From positions 2,728,001 through 2,792,000 of the forward strand of contig NZ_CP035311.1 of the NCBI RefSeq assembly GCF_004114795.1: 64,000 nt of DNA. Reading direction: 5' to 3'. The notes under the pieces are model-generated. The model searched no databases. It saw nothing but the letters and a program-made list of their open reading frames with translations, and was not told the origin of the DNA. Made by a program: the position numbers and the translations under genes. Positions 63,282 through 64,000 of the stretch are shown here, one piece after another (position 1 is the stretch's first letter; every line of letters begins with the position of its first letter). The DNA comes from Janthinobacterium sp. 17J80-10 (GTDB lineage Bacteria; Pseudomonadota; Gammaproteobacteria; Burkholderiales; Burkholderiaceae_D).

Positions 63282-64000
<719 letters not shown>

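Overview
The window is a chromosomal segment of a betaproteobacterium, most likely a Burkholderiales member close to Oxalobacteraceae (Herbaspirillum, Collimonas or Herminiimonas type). I infer this from the sdhCDAB-sdhE-gltA order opposite mdh, a DUF2863 gene, the style of the rRNA operon, and GC-rich host codon use. No database search was possible, so family names rest on motifs read by eye.

Layout. (1) 1-11600 is a TCA-cycle block. sdhC-sdhD-sdhA-sdhB-sdhE-gltA run leftward, followed upstream by a GntR/UTRA regulator. Divergent from it are mdh, a CitE-like lyase, a secreted MliC-like protein and acnA. A palindrome and a good sigma70 promoter lie between the two arms. (2) 11670-21720 holds housekeeping and redox genes: DUF2863, a small envelope protein, an M14 carboxypeptidase, wrbA, a LysR regulator divergent from a pirin, ribA, a DUF1326/DUF2182 pair, and an OsmC-pirin-nitroreductase operon. 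(3) 21803-37848 is an accessory island. It starts just after an intact tRNA-Pro(GGG), with the 3' half of a decayed tRNA-Asn-like gene and a broken tyrosine recombinase. It then carries an AT-rich ParA-like ATPase/RelA-SpoT-domain pair, an IS66 remnant, a complete type I restriction-modification system (hsdM-hsdS-hsdR), a Fic protein with its own operator, an HNH nuclease and an McrBC system. This is a defence island. (4) 38273-44471 has an endonuclease/exonuclease/phosphatase gene overlapping a phospholipase D-VTT fusion, then a large membrane GGDEF-EAL protein. (5) 44815-50532 is an orphan type VI secretion cargo module: VgrG, a Tle4-like lipase, a Tli4-like immunity protein and PAAR. (6) 50684-59492 holds a methyltransferase, DUF3750, HU, a divergent Hfq paralogue, an AmiD-like lipoprotein amidase, a HAF-repeat protein, a DeaD-type helicase with two C-terminal RNA-binding domains, and a glycosyltransferase. 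(7) 59577-64000 is an rRNA operon read leftward (16S partial, tRNA-Ile, tRNA-Ala, 23S, 5S).

The most novel-looking items are the ParA/RelA-SpoT pair inside the defence island, the McrB with a PUA/EVE-like insert inside its AAA+ core, the autoregulated Fic gene whose operator ends four bases before its start codon, the VgrG-lipase-immunity-PAAR cassette, and the second-type Hfq.
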